Part shown: positions 1 through 8,358 of the stretch, piece after piece
Layout: every line of letters starts with the position of its first letter
Numbering within the stretch: the stretch's first letter is position 1
Assembly: GCA_046735115.1 (NCBI GenBank)
Contig: JBKPSR010000059.1
Span: 7,460 to 71,459 of the forward strand
Length of the DNA: 64,000 nt
Direction: 5' to 3'
From: JACVRW01 sp046735115
GTDB lineage: Bacteria > Actinomycetota > Thermoleophilia > Solirubrobacterales > Thermoleophilaceae
The notes under the pieces: generated by a model
What the model saw: the letters and a program-made list of their open reading frames with translations, nothing else
What the model was told of the DNA's origin: nothing
The model's database searches: none
Program-made: the position numbers and the translations under genes

Positions 1-1106
1 GCCAGGCAATGCTTGTCCCCCATCCGCACGAGCTCGCGCGCGTAGGGCTGGCCACCCGCGGGCGCCGGCCTCGCGTCTTCCATCCGGTCCCGCAGCCAGC
101 TCCGGCCAAAGCCCGAGTTGAGGATGCCACCGGGGTAGCCGGGTGCGGTGTAGAGGTCGTCGGTCACCGACATCGGCGCGATCGCCGCGAGGTGCGGCGG
201 CCGCGTGCCGGCGACGAACAGCTGGCTGATGCCGGAGAACGAGATCCCCGCGAGGCCGACCCTGCCGCCCTTCACCCACGGCTGCGCGGCCACCGTCTCG
301 ACCGCGTCGTAGCCGTCATAGGTCGTCGGTAGGTCGAACAGGTCGAACACGCCGCCGGAGCAGCCCGAGCCGCGCATCTGCACGCTCACGACGGCGAAGT
401 CCAGCATCGGCGCGATCAAAGAGCCGACAGCCGTGCCCTTGGCCGGCGCGAGTGGGTCCGGCTCGGTGCTCCCGCCGGTCAGTTGCTTCAAGACCGAGTC
501 GAGAAGGTCGTGCGGAGCCGCCACCTGATAGCCGGAGTACTCGATCAGGGTCGGGAACGGCCCGTCGGCGAGCGTCTTGCCGCGTGGCAGCCGGACCGTC
601 ATCGCCAGCTCCACCCCGTCGCGCATCGTCACGTAATTGAGCCCCTGATGCAGGGTCTTCCGGCGATAGAACGACGGCTTCGGGTTCTGCCCCGCGCGCA
701 GCACACGGAAGGCCTTGCTCCGCTGTGACCGCCCACCCGCTATCCGCCGGACCGTGTAGCCGCGGCCGGGTGCGACGCTGCGGAATATCTCGCTTCCGAG
801 CCGGTCGGCACGCCCGCTGCTCACCACGCGACCGTGAGCGTTTACGAGCTGGAGCCGCTGGCCTCTCTTCGCGTCGAGTACATAGGCGTCGCGGATGCCG
901 CCGCGGGCCTTGAATGCAGCCGCGGCGGTTGACGGGACGAGTACGCCCACCGCGAGAAACACCACGAATGCGACAATCAGCTCGAGCGGTCGGCCTGCGC
1001 GCCGAGGCCGACGACCCGGGACCCGCAGTGCTCGCGGGTCAGCGCAACGGGAACTCCGCGCCGTAACTATGGCGTGCTTCAGCGGAACATCTCCCTTTCC
1101 AGCCAT
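1..1106 (-). CDS. CocE/NonD-family (peptidase S15-like) secreted hydrolase, 3' end outside window
   Basis: Translating the minus strand from an ATG at 1106 gives an open frame that runs off the left edge after about 368 codons, so the C-terminus is missing. A hydrophobic segment at about residues 46-62 (LELIVAFVVFLAVGVLV) ending in an Ala-rich stretch looks like a signal or anchor. It is followed by a small beta-rich region and then an alpha/beta hydrolase domain with YVTMRDGVELAMTVRLP, the oxyanion-type stretch QMRGSGCSGG, DGYDAVE and the nucleophile elbow GISFSG. These are hallmarks of the X-Pro dipeptidyl-peptidase/CocE/glutaryl-7-ACA acylase family. The downstream Asp-His part of the triad lies beyond the window. 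Substrate unknown. The frame lacks an in-window stop. Confidence 0.85.
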   Translation of the reverse strand, partial: MAGKGDVPLKHAIVTARSSRCADPRALRVPGRRPRRAGRPLELIVAFVVFLAVGVLVPSTAAAAFKARGGIRDAYVLDAKRGQRLQLVNAHGRVVSSGRADRLGSEIFRSVAPGRGYTVRRIAGGRSQRSKAFRVLRAGQNPKPSFYRRKTLHQGLNYVTMRDGVELAMTVRLPRGKTLADGPFPTLIEYSGYQVAAPHDLLDSVLKQLTGGSTEPDPLAPAKGTAVGSLIAPMLDFAVVSVQMRGSGCSGGVFDLFDLPTTYDGYDAVETVAAQPWVKGGRVGLAGISFSGISQLFVAGTRPPHLAAIAPMSVTDDLYTAPGYPGGILNSGFGRSWLRDRMEDARPAPAGGQPYARELVRMGDKHCL

Positions 1107-1140
1107 TGCCTATGCAGGGCGCGAGGCGCACTCGCAGTGA

Positions 1141-1213
1141 TGGGCGGTGCCCGGCTCGAACGGGCGACCTCCACGGTGTAAACGTGGCGCTCTACCAGCT
1201 GAGCTAACCGCCC
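1141..1213 (-). tRNA. tRNA-Val (anticodon UAC)
   Basis: The minus strand folds as a full cloverleaf: acceptor GGGCGGT paired with the 3' side before discriminator A, D arm GCTC/GAGC, anticodon stem CCACG/CGTGG around loop TTTACAC (anticodon TAC), and T loop TTCGAGC. It is 73 nt with no encoded CCA. It sits between two genes that read away from it. Confidence 0.95.
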
Positions 1214-1239
1214 AGAGGGGCGAGTCTAGTATCCGCTCC

Positions 1240-1575
1240 TTGAACGCCCGGCTGTTCTGGAAGGCGCTGCTCGTGCAGGCGATCGTGGTCGCGATCCCCT
1301 TCGCGATCCTCGACCTGACGCTCGACCACGACTTCTTCGAGGACTGGGGCTGGCTGGTCGGCCCGGTCGTCTGGCTGGCCTGCAGCGCGGTGACCGGCCG
1401 CATCCTGTCCCTGCCGCTGGTCTATGTGGCCTTCTCCGCGGTGGCCGGTGGGGTGGCAGGCCTCCTCGTGATGCTGGCGACGAGCCACCTACCCGGCCTG
1501 CTGGCCGCCCTGCTGGTCTTCGCGGCGTCGTGCGGCAGCTACGACCCGCACCTCGAATCCGAACCCCAGCCGTAG
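1240..1575 (+). CDS. Small membrane protein, unknown function
   Basis: About 111 residues with three hydrophobic stretches (ALLVQAIVVAIPFAILDL; WLVGPVVWLACSAV; a long segment from LPLVYVAFSAVAG to LLVFAAS), so a small integral membrane protein. I chose TTG at 1240 because the longer frame would begin inside tRNA-Val, and because TAGTAT lies 7 nt upstream, matching the leaderless-type promoter spacing seen elsewhere in this window. No family recognised. The stop lies two bases before the tRNA-Glu gene on the other strand. Confidence 0.6.
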   Translation: MNARLFWKALLVQAIVVAIPFAILDLTLDHDFFEDWGWLVGPVVWLACSAVTGRILSLPLVYVAFSAVAGGVAGLLVMLATSHLPGLLAALLVFAASCGSYDPHLESEPQP

Positions 1576-1576
1576 G

Positions 1577-1648
1577 TAGCCCCGACGAGAATCGAACTCG
1601 CGCTACGAGAGTGAAAGTCTCGCGTGCTAACCACTACACCACGGGGCC
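1577..1648 (-). tRNA. tRNA-Glu (anticodon UUC)
   Basis: A minus-strand cloverleaf of 72 nt: acceptor GGCCCCG, D arm with GTGGTGTAGTGGTTAGCAC as usual for tRNA-Glu, anticodon stem CGAGA/TCTCG around CTTTCAC (anticodon TTC), and T arm GCGAG-TTCGATT-CTCGT. Discriminator A, CCA not encoded. The terminal acceptor pair is G-U. Confidence 0.95.
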
Positions 1649-1705
1649 GCAGTTGTAAGTCTAGGTGCGCCACTCGTTACATCGCCTTTGGGAACATACG
1701 TTCGT

Positions 1706-2125
1706 ATGACCAAGCCGGCGGTGCGCCAGAGGGCGAGGGAGCTTCGACAAGCCGGCATGCCCTAAAGCGCATCGCCGCTCGTCTGGGCGTCTCGCCGAGG
1801 TCGGCGTACGCCTGGACCAGCGACATCGAACTCAGCGACGAGCAGAAGTCGGCAAACCTGCGTGGACCGGGAGGGCCGCTGACTCCGGAAGACGTGCGCA
1901 GGCGGGCGGAGGCGTGGTCGGCACGCTGCCGGCAGCGGCGGGGCCGCCAGCCAGAGGGAGGGTCGCGCTGCCGCGCGGCGTGGCGAGCTCCTGCCCCTCG
2001 CCGGATGCATGCTCTACTGGGCGGAGGGAGGCAAGCGACGTAATGCGATCCAGTTCACGAACTCGGATCCACAGATGGTCGCCTTCTCCGTGTTCGCATC
2101 CGCCGCGGACGCTCGTCCGGCATAA
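1706..2125 (+). pseudogene. Decayed helix-turn-helix protein, two frameshifts and a shortened C-terminus
   Basis: Three consecutive segments in alternating frames make one protein. The first, from ATG 1706, reads MTKPAVRQRARELRQAGMP and stops at TAA 1763. The second, one base back, reads LKRIAARLGVSPRSAYAWT and on through EAWSARCRQRR. From about 1930-1945 the original frame resumes with EGRAAARRGELLPLAGCMLYWAEGGKRRN and then FTNSDPQMVAF, stopping at 2123. The first part is a resolvase-like HTH. The second resembles the GCMLYWAEG..KRN..FTNSD block I associate with an uncharacterised HTH family of Thermoleophilia (recollection, not searched). The C-terminus ends soon after MVAF, shorter than I would expect. 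Probably a relic beside a tRNA locus. Confidence 0.75.
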
Positions 2126-2134
2126 TTGAACCCA

Positions 2135-2451
2135 GGGCCGTTAGCTCAATGGCAGAGCGCGGGACTTCAACACAAAAGGAGCGCTAGTCGGGAAACCGCT
2201 AGTTGGTCGGCAGCTGTTTGCTGGGACGCCCTTAGAGCCTCGGGTACCGAAGCGTGACAATCCCGGGGATTGGGTTATCAGCAGGCAACCCCGTCAGGGA
2301 GAGCCCTCAGAGGCCATACGCTGCCCGCCCTAACGTCGAGTCGAGGGCGAAGAGATGGTCCAGCCCGCAACGCGAGCCAGCGTCGCGGCCGGTGAGAGCC
2401 GGTGCGGGATCGTTAATCCTTGAGATCCGAGTTCGACCCTCGGGCGGCCCA
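2135..2451 (+). tRNA. tRNA-Lys (anticodon UUU) interrupted by a group I intron
   Basis: The 5' exon is 2135-2167 and the 3' exon 2413-2451. Joined, they give a 72-nt tRNA: acceptor GGGCCGT/GCGGCCC, D arm GCTC/GAGC, anticodon loop CTTTTAA (UUU, the canonical Lys loop), T arm CCGAG-TTCGACC-CTCGG, discriminator A. The intron sits after U34, the first anticodon base. In the joined molecule the top anticodon-stem pair 27-43 is a C-U mismatch while the other four pairs are intact, including one G-U. The short variable loop rules out tRNA-Leu, the commonest host of this intron class. Confidence 0.85.
2168..2412 (+). ncRNA. Group I intron (IC3-like), no ORF
   Basis: A 245-nt insert with the conserved core of the cyanobacterial tRNA-Leu group I intron. 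P8 is CCCTAACGTC...GAGGG. P7 pairs GGCCAT (about 2313-2318) with ATGGTC (about 2355-2360), different bases from the cyanobacterial pairing but complementary. AAGAGATGGTCC gives the S-type strand, P9 pairs GCCCGC with GCGGG near the 3' end, and an early GGGAAACC matches P4/P5. The 5' exon ends in CTT, which can pair with GAG at 2179-2181 to give the expected U-G pair of P1. The intron ends in G. There is no room for a homing endonuclease. Confidence 0.88.
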
Positions 2452-2462
2452 CTCAAAAAACG

Positions 2463-2789
2463 CTACAGAAACGCCCTCGTGCCGTTCTCTTGGTTCGCCG
2501 CGAGGACCGCGTCCAGCAGGCCCGGGAAGCGGTCGTTCAGGTCGTCCTCGCGTAGTGAGAGGAGGCGGCTGCGGCCTTCGGGGCGGGTTCGGACCACGCC
2601 GCTCTCGCGCAGTACACGGAAGTGGTGGGAGAGGGTTGCCTTCGAGAGGCCCAGGTTGAAGGTGCCGCAGGTGCACTCGTCGCCGTCCGCGAGCTTTCGG
2701 ACGATCTGGAGCCGTGCCGGGTCGCTCAGTGCGTGGAGTACGGCCGGGAGCTCGAGCTCCTCGCAGGATGGGTGGTGTGGCTCTCTCAT
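2463..2789 (-). CDS. ArsR-family winged-helix transcriptional regulator
   Basis: A 108-residue protein with the ArsR/SmtB fold: LPAVLHALSDPARLQIVRKL at about 15-34, then the recognition region LSKATLSHHFRVLRESGVV at about 48-66 and a wing RTRPEGRSRLLSL. A Cys-Thr-Cys pair (ECTCG, about residue 40) is near the position of metal-binding cysteines in ArsR, but the canonical CVC motif is altered, so the ligand is unknown. It converges with tRNA-Lys and lies downstream of the purine cluster without an obvious partner transporter. Confidence 0.85.
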   Translation of the reverse strand: MREPHHPSCEELELPAVLHALSDPARLQIVRKLADGDECTCGTFNLGLSKATLSHHFRVLRESGVVRTRPEGRSRLLSLREDDLNDRFPGLLDAVLAANQENGTRAFL

Positions 2790-2861
2790 TCCGACGGCGC
2801 TGACAAGACTGTAGTTGAGAGTTCGACGGATGTCTAAATCAGTGGCCGGGGTGCGGCGAGG

Positions 2862-4460
2862 TCAGTGACGGAAGTGGCGGCGGGCGGTGAAGACCATCGC
2901 CACGCCAGCGCCATTGCAGGCGTCGATGACCTCCTCGTCGCGCTGTGACCCGCCGGGCTGGATGATCGCGCGCACGCCGGCGTCGATGGCGAGCTGGGGG
3001 CCGTCGGCGAACGGGAAGAAGGCGTCCGACGCCAGCACCGCCCCGTCGACCGGCAGCTCCGCCGAGCGCGCCTTGTCGACCGCGATCCGCACCGAATCGA
3101 CGCGGCTCATCTGGCCCGCTCCGACCCCCATGGTGCCGAGCCCGCGCGACAGCACGATCGCGTTCGAGCGCACGTGCTTGCAAACCCGCATCGCGAACAG
3201 CAGCTCGCCCCACTCCTCCTCGGTCGGCTTGCGCGCCGTCACGACCTCCATGGCCTCGCGGTCCTCGAGCCCGCTGTCACGGTCCTGTACCAGCAGCCCG
3301 CCGCGCACTCGCTTGATGTCCGGCTCCGCGATCGGAACGGTGCGCCGCTCCTGGTTCTCCATCAGCCGGACGTTCGGCTTCTCTTGGAGCACGGCGAGCG
3401 CGTCCTCGTCGTAGCCGGGGGCGAACACGACCTCGACGAACATGGAGTTCAGCTTCTCGGCCAGCGGGCGGTCCACTTCGCGGTTGAAGCAGAACACGCC
3501 CCCGAACGCGCTCTGCCGATCGGTCGCGAGCGCCTTCTCGAAGGCCTCGCCGATGGACGCGCCGAGGGCCGCCCCGCAGGGGTTGTTGTGCTTGATGATC
3601 GCCGCGGCCGGCAGCTCGAAGTCCTCGATCAGCCGCCGTCCCGAGTCGAGGTCCAGCAGGTTGTTGAAGGACAGCTCCTTGCCGTGCAGCTTCGAGACCA
3701 TCGAGAGCAGATGCGTGCGCGCGCCGGTCTCGGCGTAGTACGCCGCCCGCTGGTGCGGGTTCTCGCCGTAGGTCAGGTCGAGCACCTTCTCGAAGGAGCG
3801 CGTGTACTGCGCCGGGAAGTCGCCCTCGCGCTCGCCGAACCAGCGCGCGATCGCGGCGTCGTAGCGAGCCGTGTAGGCGAACGCCTCCATCGCGAGGCTC
3901 TGGCGCGTGCGGAGCGACAGCCGCCCATCCGACGCCTCCAGCTCGGCCAGCAGCGCGTCGTAGCTCTCGGGCGTCACGACGACCGCCGAGAACGCGTGGT
4001 TCTTGGCGGCCGCGCGGATCAGGGTGGGACCGCCGATGTCGATGTTCTCGATCACCTCGCTCTCCTCCACGCCCCGCATCCCCGCGACCCGCTCGAACGG
4101 GTAGAGGTTCACGCAGACAAGATCGATCGGGGCGACCGAGTGCTCGTTGAGCGTCTCGACGTGCGCGTCGTCGGAGCGCACCGCGAGGAGGCCGGCGTAG
4201 ATCCGCGGATTCAGCGTCTTCACCCGTCCGTTCAGGATCTCCGGGAAGCCCGTGTAGTCCTCCACCGATCGCGTCTCGAGCCCTTCGGCCGCCAGCTCGC
4301 GCGCCGTACCGCCCGTCGACACGAGCTCGACGCCCAGCTCCGCGAGCCCGCGCGCGAACTCCACGAGCCCGCGCTTGTCCGACACGCTCAGGAGCGCCCG
4401 CCGGATCCGCACCTCCCCCGGCGCGACCGTGCCGGCGACGGGCGGCTGGGCGTCAGCCAT
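2862..4460 (-). CDS. purH: Bifunctional AICAR formyltransferase/IMP cyclohydrolase
   Basis: A 532-residue enzyme for the last two steps of IMP synthesis. The N-terminal MGS-like cyclohydrolase domain shows ALLSVSDKRGLVEFA, STGGTA and NGRVKTLNPRIYAG. The C-terminal transformylase has IIKHNNPCGAA with the catalytic Lys-His, and GVGAGQMSRVDS near the end. Length and order are normal for the family. The start ATG overlaps the purN stop by 8 nt (ATGGCTGA), so the two are translationally coupled. It is the last gene of the minus-strand purine cluster. Confidence 0.98.
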   Translation of the reverse strand: MADAQPPVAGTVAPGEVRIRRALLSVSDKRGLVEFARGLAELGVELVSTGGTARELAAEGLETRSVEDYTGFPEILNGRVKTLNPRIYAGLLAVRSDDAHVETLNEHSVAPIDLVCVNLYPFERVAGMRGVEESEVIENIDIGGPTLIRAAAKNHAFSAVVVTPESYDALLAELEASDGRLSLRTRQSLAMEAFAYTARYDAAIARWFGEREGDFPAQYTRSFEKVLDLTYGENPHQRAAYYAETGARTHLLSMVSKLHGKELSFNNLLDLDSGRRLIEDFELPAAAIIKHNNPCGAALGASIGEAFEKALATDRQSAFGGVFCFNREVDRPLAEKLNSMFVEVVFAPGYDEDALAVLQEKPNVRLMENQERRTVPIAEPDIKRVRGGLLVQDRDSGLEDREAMEVVTARKPTEEEWGELLFAMRVCKHVRSNAIVLSRGLGTMGVGAGQMSRVDSVRIAVDKARSAELPVDGAVLASDAFFPFADGPQLAIDAGVRAIIQPGGSQRDEEVIDACNGAGVAMVFTARRHFRH

Positions 4461-5070
4461 CGGGCTCCACGCGCACGAGTCGCGGATTGTCGGGAGCGAG
4501 CGACACGCGGCCCGCCGCGATCAGGCGGACGGCCTCCGGCAGGAGTCGGTGCTCAACCTCGTGAAAGTGCTGGCGGGTCGTGGCGATGTCGCGATGGTAG
4601 GGAAGCTCGAACGCTTCCTGCAGGACGATCGGCCCGCTGTCCACCCCCTCGTCCACGAAGTGCACCGTCACTCCCGCCACCTTGACGCCATGCTCGACTG
4701 CCTGCTCGATGGCGCCGAGGCCCGGGAAGGCGGGCAGCAGGGCGGGGTGCACGTTCACGATCCGGCCGGGGAAGCGCCGGATGAACGCCGGGGTGAGCAG
4801 CTCCATGAAGCCGGCGAGCACGATCAGCTCGGCGCTGCGCTCCTCGAGCCAGGCCGCGAGCGCCTTGTCGCGCTTCGCCCGGTCGGGCTCGTCTGCGAGC
4901 GAGAAGACGGCGGTCTCGATCCCTGCCGCCTCAGCCCGCTCGAGCCCGCGCGCGTCGGCACGGCTCGACCCGACCCCGACGATCTCGATGGACGAGTCGC
5001 CGAACGCGTCGATCAGCGCCTGGAGGTTCGAGCCCTCTCCTGAGATCAGGACTGCGATCCGAAAGCTCAC
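4453..5070 (-). CDS. purN: Phosphoribosylglycinamide formyltransferase (10-formyl-THF dependent)
   Basis: 205 residues from a GTG start that overlaps the recQ stop as GTGA; the longer frame upstream is recQ antisense-frame noise. Folate-dependent GAR transformylase signatures are present: RIAVLISGEGSNLQALID at the N-terminus, the catalytic region VNVHPALLPAFPG (Asn-His-Pro), and GVTVHFVDEGVDSGPI containing the catalytic Asp. It transfers formyl from 10-formyl-tetrahydrofolate to GAR. It lies between recQ and purH with overlaps on both sides. Confidence 0.96.
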   Translation of the reverse strand: MSFRIAVLISGEGSNLQALIDAFGDSSIEIVGVGSSRADARGLERAEAAGIETAVFSLADEPDRAKRDKALAAWLEERSAELIVLAGFMELLTPAFIRRFPGRIVNVHPALLPAFPGLGAIEQAVEHGVKVAGVTVHFVDEGVDSGPIVLQEAFELPYHRDIATTRQHFHEVEHRLLPEAVRLIAAGRVSLAPDNPRLVRVEPDG

Positions 5071-6818
5071 GCGGCGACGCGCAGGACCGGATACGGGCCG
5101 TCGGTCGTCTCGATGCGTCCCTCCTCGATGAGCTGGTCCACGCGCGCGAGGATGTCCGCACGGCGCATGTGGGACGAAGCGCCGTAGACGGGCAGTCCGT
5201 CGTACGAGTTGCGCTGGATCTTCTTGCTGCGCGAGCCGTGCAGGATCTCGGCGCAGGTCGTGCGCCCGACGGCCGGCCGCGCGCCGCTCGCCACGGCGAT
5301 GATGGCGTCGTCCAGGTTGCCGATCTCGACCGGGTCGGGTGGAGGCGCGCTCAGCGCCAGGCCCGGATGGCAGACGTCGCAACACTCGAAGCTGAGCTCG
5401 GGCTCGCTGCGGTCGCCGAAATGACGCAGGATCGCCCTGCGCCTGCACGTGTCCTCCTCGACGTACGCCCAAATCTCGCGGTACTGACGCCAGCGCGAGC
5501 GGGCGCCCTCCTCGACCGACGTCCGGCAGAGCGCCGCAGCCCGCCCGTCGAAGCGGCCGGCCACGCGTCCCGCCACCCGGTCCGGCGCGGAGGGCGACGG
5601 CGCGATCACGCCCGCGCGCGTGAGATGCCCGATCAGGGCCCGCAGCCGCTCGCCGTCGCCGCGCAGGTCGCGCGCCAGCTCCAGCGCGTCGAGCGAGTAG
5701 CGGTCGTCGCCGTCGGCCGCCGCGATCAGCCGGTCCGCGAGCCAGCCGGGCAGGCCCGGATCGACCTCCTCGCGCTTGATGAAGTGCACATGGAGCGCCT
5801 TGTCGCGGTTCTCCGCGAGCAGCAGCGCGCGCGCCGGAGCGCCGTCGCGCCCCGCGCGTCCCGCCTCCTGGTAGTACGCCTCGAGCGACGACGGGACGCT
5901 CGCATGCACCACCGTCCGGACGTTCGGCTTGTCGACGCCCATGCCGAACGCGTTCGTGGCGCAGATGATGCCGACGTCGTCCGCTAGGAAGCGCCGCTGG
6001 ACCTCGGCGCGATGGTCGCGATCGAGGCCCGCGTGGTACGCCACGGCCTGCTCCCCGAGCGCCGCGCTGAGCTCGTCCGCGATCTCCTCGGCGCCCGCCC
6101 GCGTGCCCGCGTACACGATCGCCGGCAGCGCGTCCTCCGCGCGCAGCGCCTCCGCGAGCAGCGCGCGCTTCTCGTGCCCGCCCGGCCGCGCCACGGTGAA
6201 GCTGATGTTCGGCCGGTCGAAGCCGGTGGCCACGCGCAGCGGATCGCGCAGCGCCAGCCGCCGCTCGACGTCGCTCGCCACCCGCCGGGTGGCGGTGGCC
6301 GTGGACGCCACGATCGCCGCCGCGCCGAGCATCCGAGCCGCTTCGGCGAGCCGGAAGTAGTCGGGCCGGAAGTCATGGCCCCACTGGGACACGCAGTGCG
6401 CCTCGTCCACCACAAACAGGCCGACGTCGGCCGCGCGCATGCGGTCGAGGAACCCGATCGCAGCGAAGCGCTCGGGCGCCACGTACAGGAGCTTCAGCTT
6501 CCCCTCGAGCGCGCGCTCGACGGCGTCCGCGTTCGCGCCCGAGCTCTGCTGCGCGTTCACGAGCGCCACACGGTCGCCGAGCCCGCGTCCCGCCAGCGCC
6601 TCCACCTGGTCCTGCATCAGCGCCACGAGCGGCGACACCACGACGGTCAGGTCATCGCGCAGGAGCGCCGGCAGCTGGTAGCAGAGCGACTTTCCCGACC
6701 CGGTGGGCATCACGACCATCACGTCGCGATCCCCCAGCGCAGCCTCGCACGCCTCGCGCTGGCCCGGCCGGAAATCGGCGAAGCCGAAGTGCTGATCGAG
6801 CGCAGCTCTTAGATCCAT
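5067..6818 (-). CDS. recQ: RecQ-family ATP-dependent DNA helicase
   Basis: 583 residues. Motif I is MPTGSGKSLCYQLPAL (about 36-51), the DEAH box is VVDEAHCVSQWGHDFRPDY, motif III TATAT, and motif VI QEAGRAGRDG. The RecQ zinc site is seen around TCRRRAILRHFGD and CCDVCHPG. A short helix-rich C-terminal part (LHGSRSKKIQ..LPVYG) follows, with no clear full HRDC domain. A DNA-repair helicase 3'-5' polarity is expected from the family. It sits inside the purine operon between purF and purN; TAGTCT lies 11 nt before its ATG, so it may also have its own promoter. Confidence 0.93.
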   Translation of the reverse strand: MDLRAALDQHFGFADFRPGQREACEAALGDRDVMVVMPTGSGKSLCYQLPALLRDDLTVVVSPLVALMQDQVEALAGRGLGDRVALVNAQQSSGANADAVERALEGKLKLLYVAPERFAAIGFLDRMRAADVGLFVVDEAHCVSQWGHDFRPDYFRLAEAARMLGAAAIVASTATATRRVASDVERRLALRDPLRVATGFDRPNISFTVARPGGHEKRALLAEALRAEDALPAIVYAGTRAGAEEIADELSAALGEQAVAYHAGLDRDHRAEVQRRFLADDVGIICATNAFGMGVDKPNVRTVVHASVPSSLEAYYQEAGRAGRDGAPARALLLAENRDKALHVHFIKREEVDPGLPGWLADRLIAAADGDDRYSLDALELARDLRGDGERLRALIGHLTRAGVIAPSPSAPDRVAGRVAGRFDGRAAALCRTSVEEGARSRWRQYREIWAYVEEDTCRRRAILRHFGDRSEPELSFECCDVCHPGLALSAPPPDPVEIGNLDDAIIAVASGARPAVGRTTCAEILHGSRSKKIQRNSYDGLPVYGASSHMRRADILARVDQLIEEGRIETTDGPYPVLRVAA

Positions 6819-6875
6819 CGGAACGGCCGAGACTAACGCCGCATCCGGCGGTAGGACCGGCCCCGAACGAACTCG

Positions 6876-8318
6876 TTACGCAGGTACCGAGCTCTTTACG
6901 ACCGGCAGCTCCTCGAGGGCGTACTTGCCGTTCGCGGACTCGGTCCGCTCGAGCGGGTACTCGCCCGAGAAGCAGGCGTCGCAGTGCGTGGCGCGCGTGG
7001 ACCTGATCGCCTCGTAGACGCCCTCGAGCGAGAGGTACCGGAGCGAGTCGCAGCCGAGCTCGGCCGCCACCTCCTCCTCCGTCCGGTCATGGGCGACCAT
7101 CTCCTGCGTCGTCGACATGTCGATGCCGTAGTGGCAGGGGTGCCGGATCGGCGGCGCCGAGATCCGCATGTGGATCTCCGCGGCGCCCGCGTCGCGGAGC
7201 ATCTGCACGATCTGGCGGGTTGTGTTGCCGCGAACGATCGAGTCGTCCACGACCACGAGCCGCTTGCCCTCAACGACCTCGCGCAGCGGGTTGAACTTCA
7301 TCCGCAGGCCGTGCTTGCGCAGGTCCTGGCCCGGCTGGATGAACGTGCGCTGCACGTAGCGGTTCTTGATCAGGCCGTCGTCGCGCGGGATGCCCGACGC
7401 CTTCGAGTAGCCGGCCGCCGCGGGGTTTCCCGAGTCCGGCACGGAGATCACCACGTCGGCCTCGACGGGCGCCTCGCGCCACAGGATCTCGCCCATCTTG
7501 CGGCGCGAGACCTGGGTGCGGTTGCCCTCGAGGATGGAGTCCGGGCGGGCGAAGTAGATGTGCTCGAAGACGCAGAACGCACGCCGCTCCGACTCGACGA
7601 CCTGGCGCGTCTCGACCCCGCCGGCGCGGAGCGACACCATCTCGCCGGGCTTCACCTCGCGCACGAGGTCGGCGGCGATGATGTCGAAGGCGCAGCTCTC
7701 CGAGGCCACGCACCAGTCCTCGCCGATCGTGCCGAGCGCGAGCGGCCGCAGCCCGGCCGGGTCGCGAAACGCGACGATGGCATCCTTCGTCATCACCACC
7801 GTCGAGAATGCGCCCTGGAGCCGCGGCAGCACGTCGGCCACGGCGTCCTCGATCCGGTCGGCCTCGTGGGTCGACAGGAGCGCGGCCATGATCTCGGAGT
7901 CCGAGGTGCCGCGGAACTGCACGCCGCGCTCACGCAGCTCCGTGTGGAGCTCCACGGCGTTGATGAGGTTGCCGTTGTGAGCGAGCGCGACCTGGCGGCG
8001 GTCCGAGCGCCACACCGGTTGAGCGTTCTCCCACGCCGACGACCCCGTCGTCGAGTAGCGCACGTGCCCGATGGCCATCTCGCCCTGCAGCGCCCGCAGC
8101 TTCTCCTCGTCGAACACCTGTGAGACGAGGCCGAGGTCGCGCACGGTCATGATCTGGCCGGCCTGCGCTGCCGCGATCCCGGCGGACTCCTGGCCGCGAT
8201 GCTGGAGCGCGTAGAGCGCGAAGTAGGCAAGCCTCGCGACGTCGCGCTCCGGCGCGTGTACGCCGAAGACACCGCATTCGTCGCGAGGCCCGTCCCGGAA
8301 ATCGAGGTCTGGGTTCAT
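6876..8318 (-). CDS. purF: Amidophosphoribosyltransferase
   Basis: 480 residues, committing step of purine synthesis (PRPP + glutamine to phosphoribosylamine). A short propeptide precedes the nucleophile Cys in DECGVFGV, so maturation by cleavage before Cys-15 is expected. The glutaminase domain shows QHRGQESAG and GHVRYSTTGSS. The PRTase motif is LVVVDDSIVRGNTT. Cysteines in RAFCVFEH, HPCHYG, LGCDS and HCDACF are placed as in the Fe-S-containing (Bacillus-type) enzymes. The gene begins 40 nt after the ABC permease genes. Confidence 0.97.
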   Translation of the reverse strand: MNPDLDFRDGPRDECGVFGVHAPERDVARLAYFALYALQHRGQESAGIAAAQAGQIMTVRDLGLVSQVFDEEKLRALQGEMAIGHVRYSTTGSSAWENAQPVWRSDRRQVALAHNGNLINAVELHTELRERGVQFRGTSDSEIMAALLSTHEADRIEDAVADVLPRLQGAFSTVVMTKDAIVAFRDPAGLRPLALGTIGEDWCVASESCAFDIIAADLVREVKPGEMVSLRAGGVETRQVVESERRAFCVFEHIYFARPDSILEGNRTQVSRRKMGEILWREAPVEADVVISVPDSGNPAAAGYSKASGIPRDDGLIKNRYVQRTFIQPGQDLRKHGLRMKFNPLREVVEGKRLVVVDDSIVRGNTTRQIVQMLRDAGAAEIHMRISAPPIRHPCHYGIDMSTTQEMVAHDRTEEEVAAELGCDSLRYLSLEGVYEAIRSTRATHCDACFSGEYPLERTESANGKYALEELPVVKSSVPA

Positions 8319-8358
8319 CGGGCTGAGAAAGTCGAGGGTAACAGCGGCCGGTGTCGGC

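Noticed and set aside
2135..2451. tmRNA, or a selenocysteine tRNA (TCA reading of the 5' exon)
   Set aside because: There is no tag-peptide frame or tmRNA core. Reading TCA requires ignoring the 3' exon; with the intron removed the loop is CTTTTAA, a normal tRNA-Lys.
4474..5472. A 339-residue protein fusing purN with upstream sequence
   Set aside because: The upstream part is the wrong frame of recQ. The GTGA junction and family length support a 205-residue PurN.
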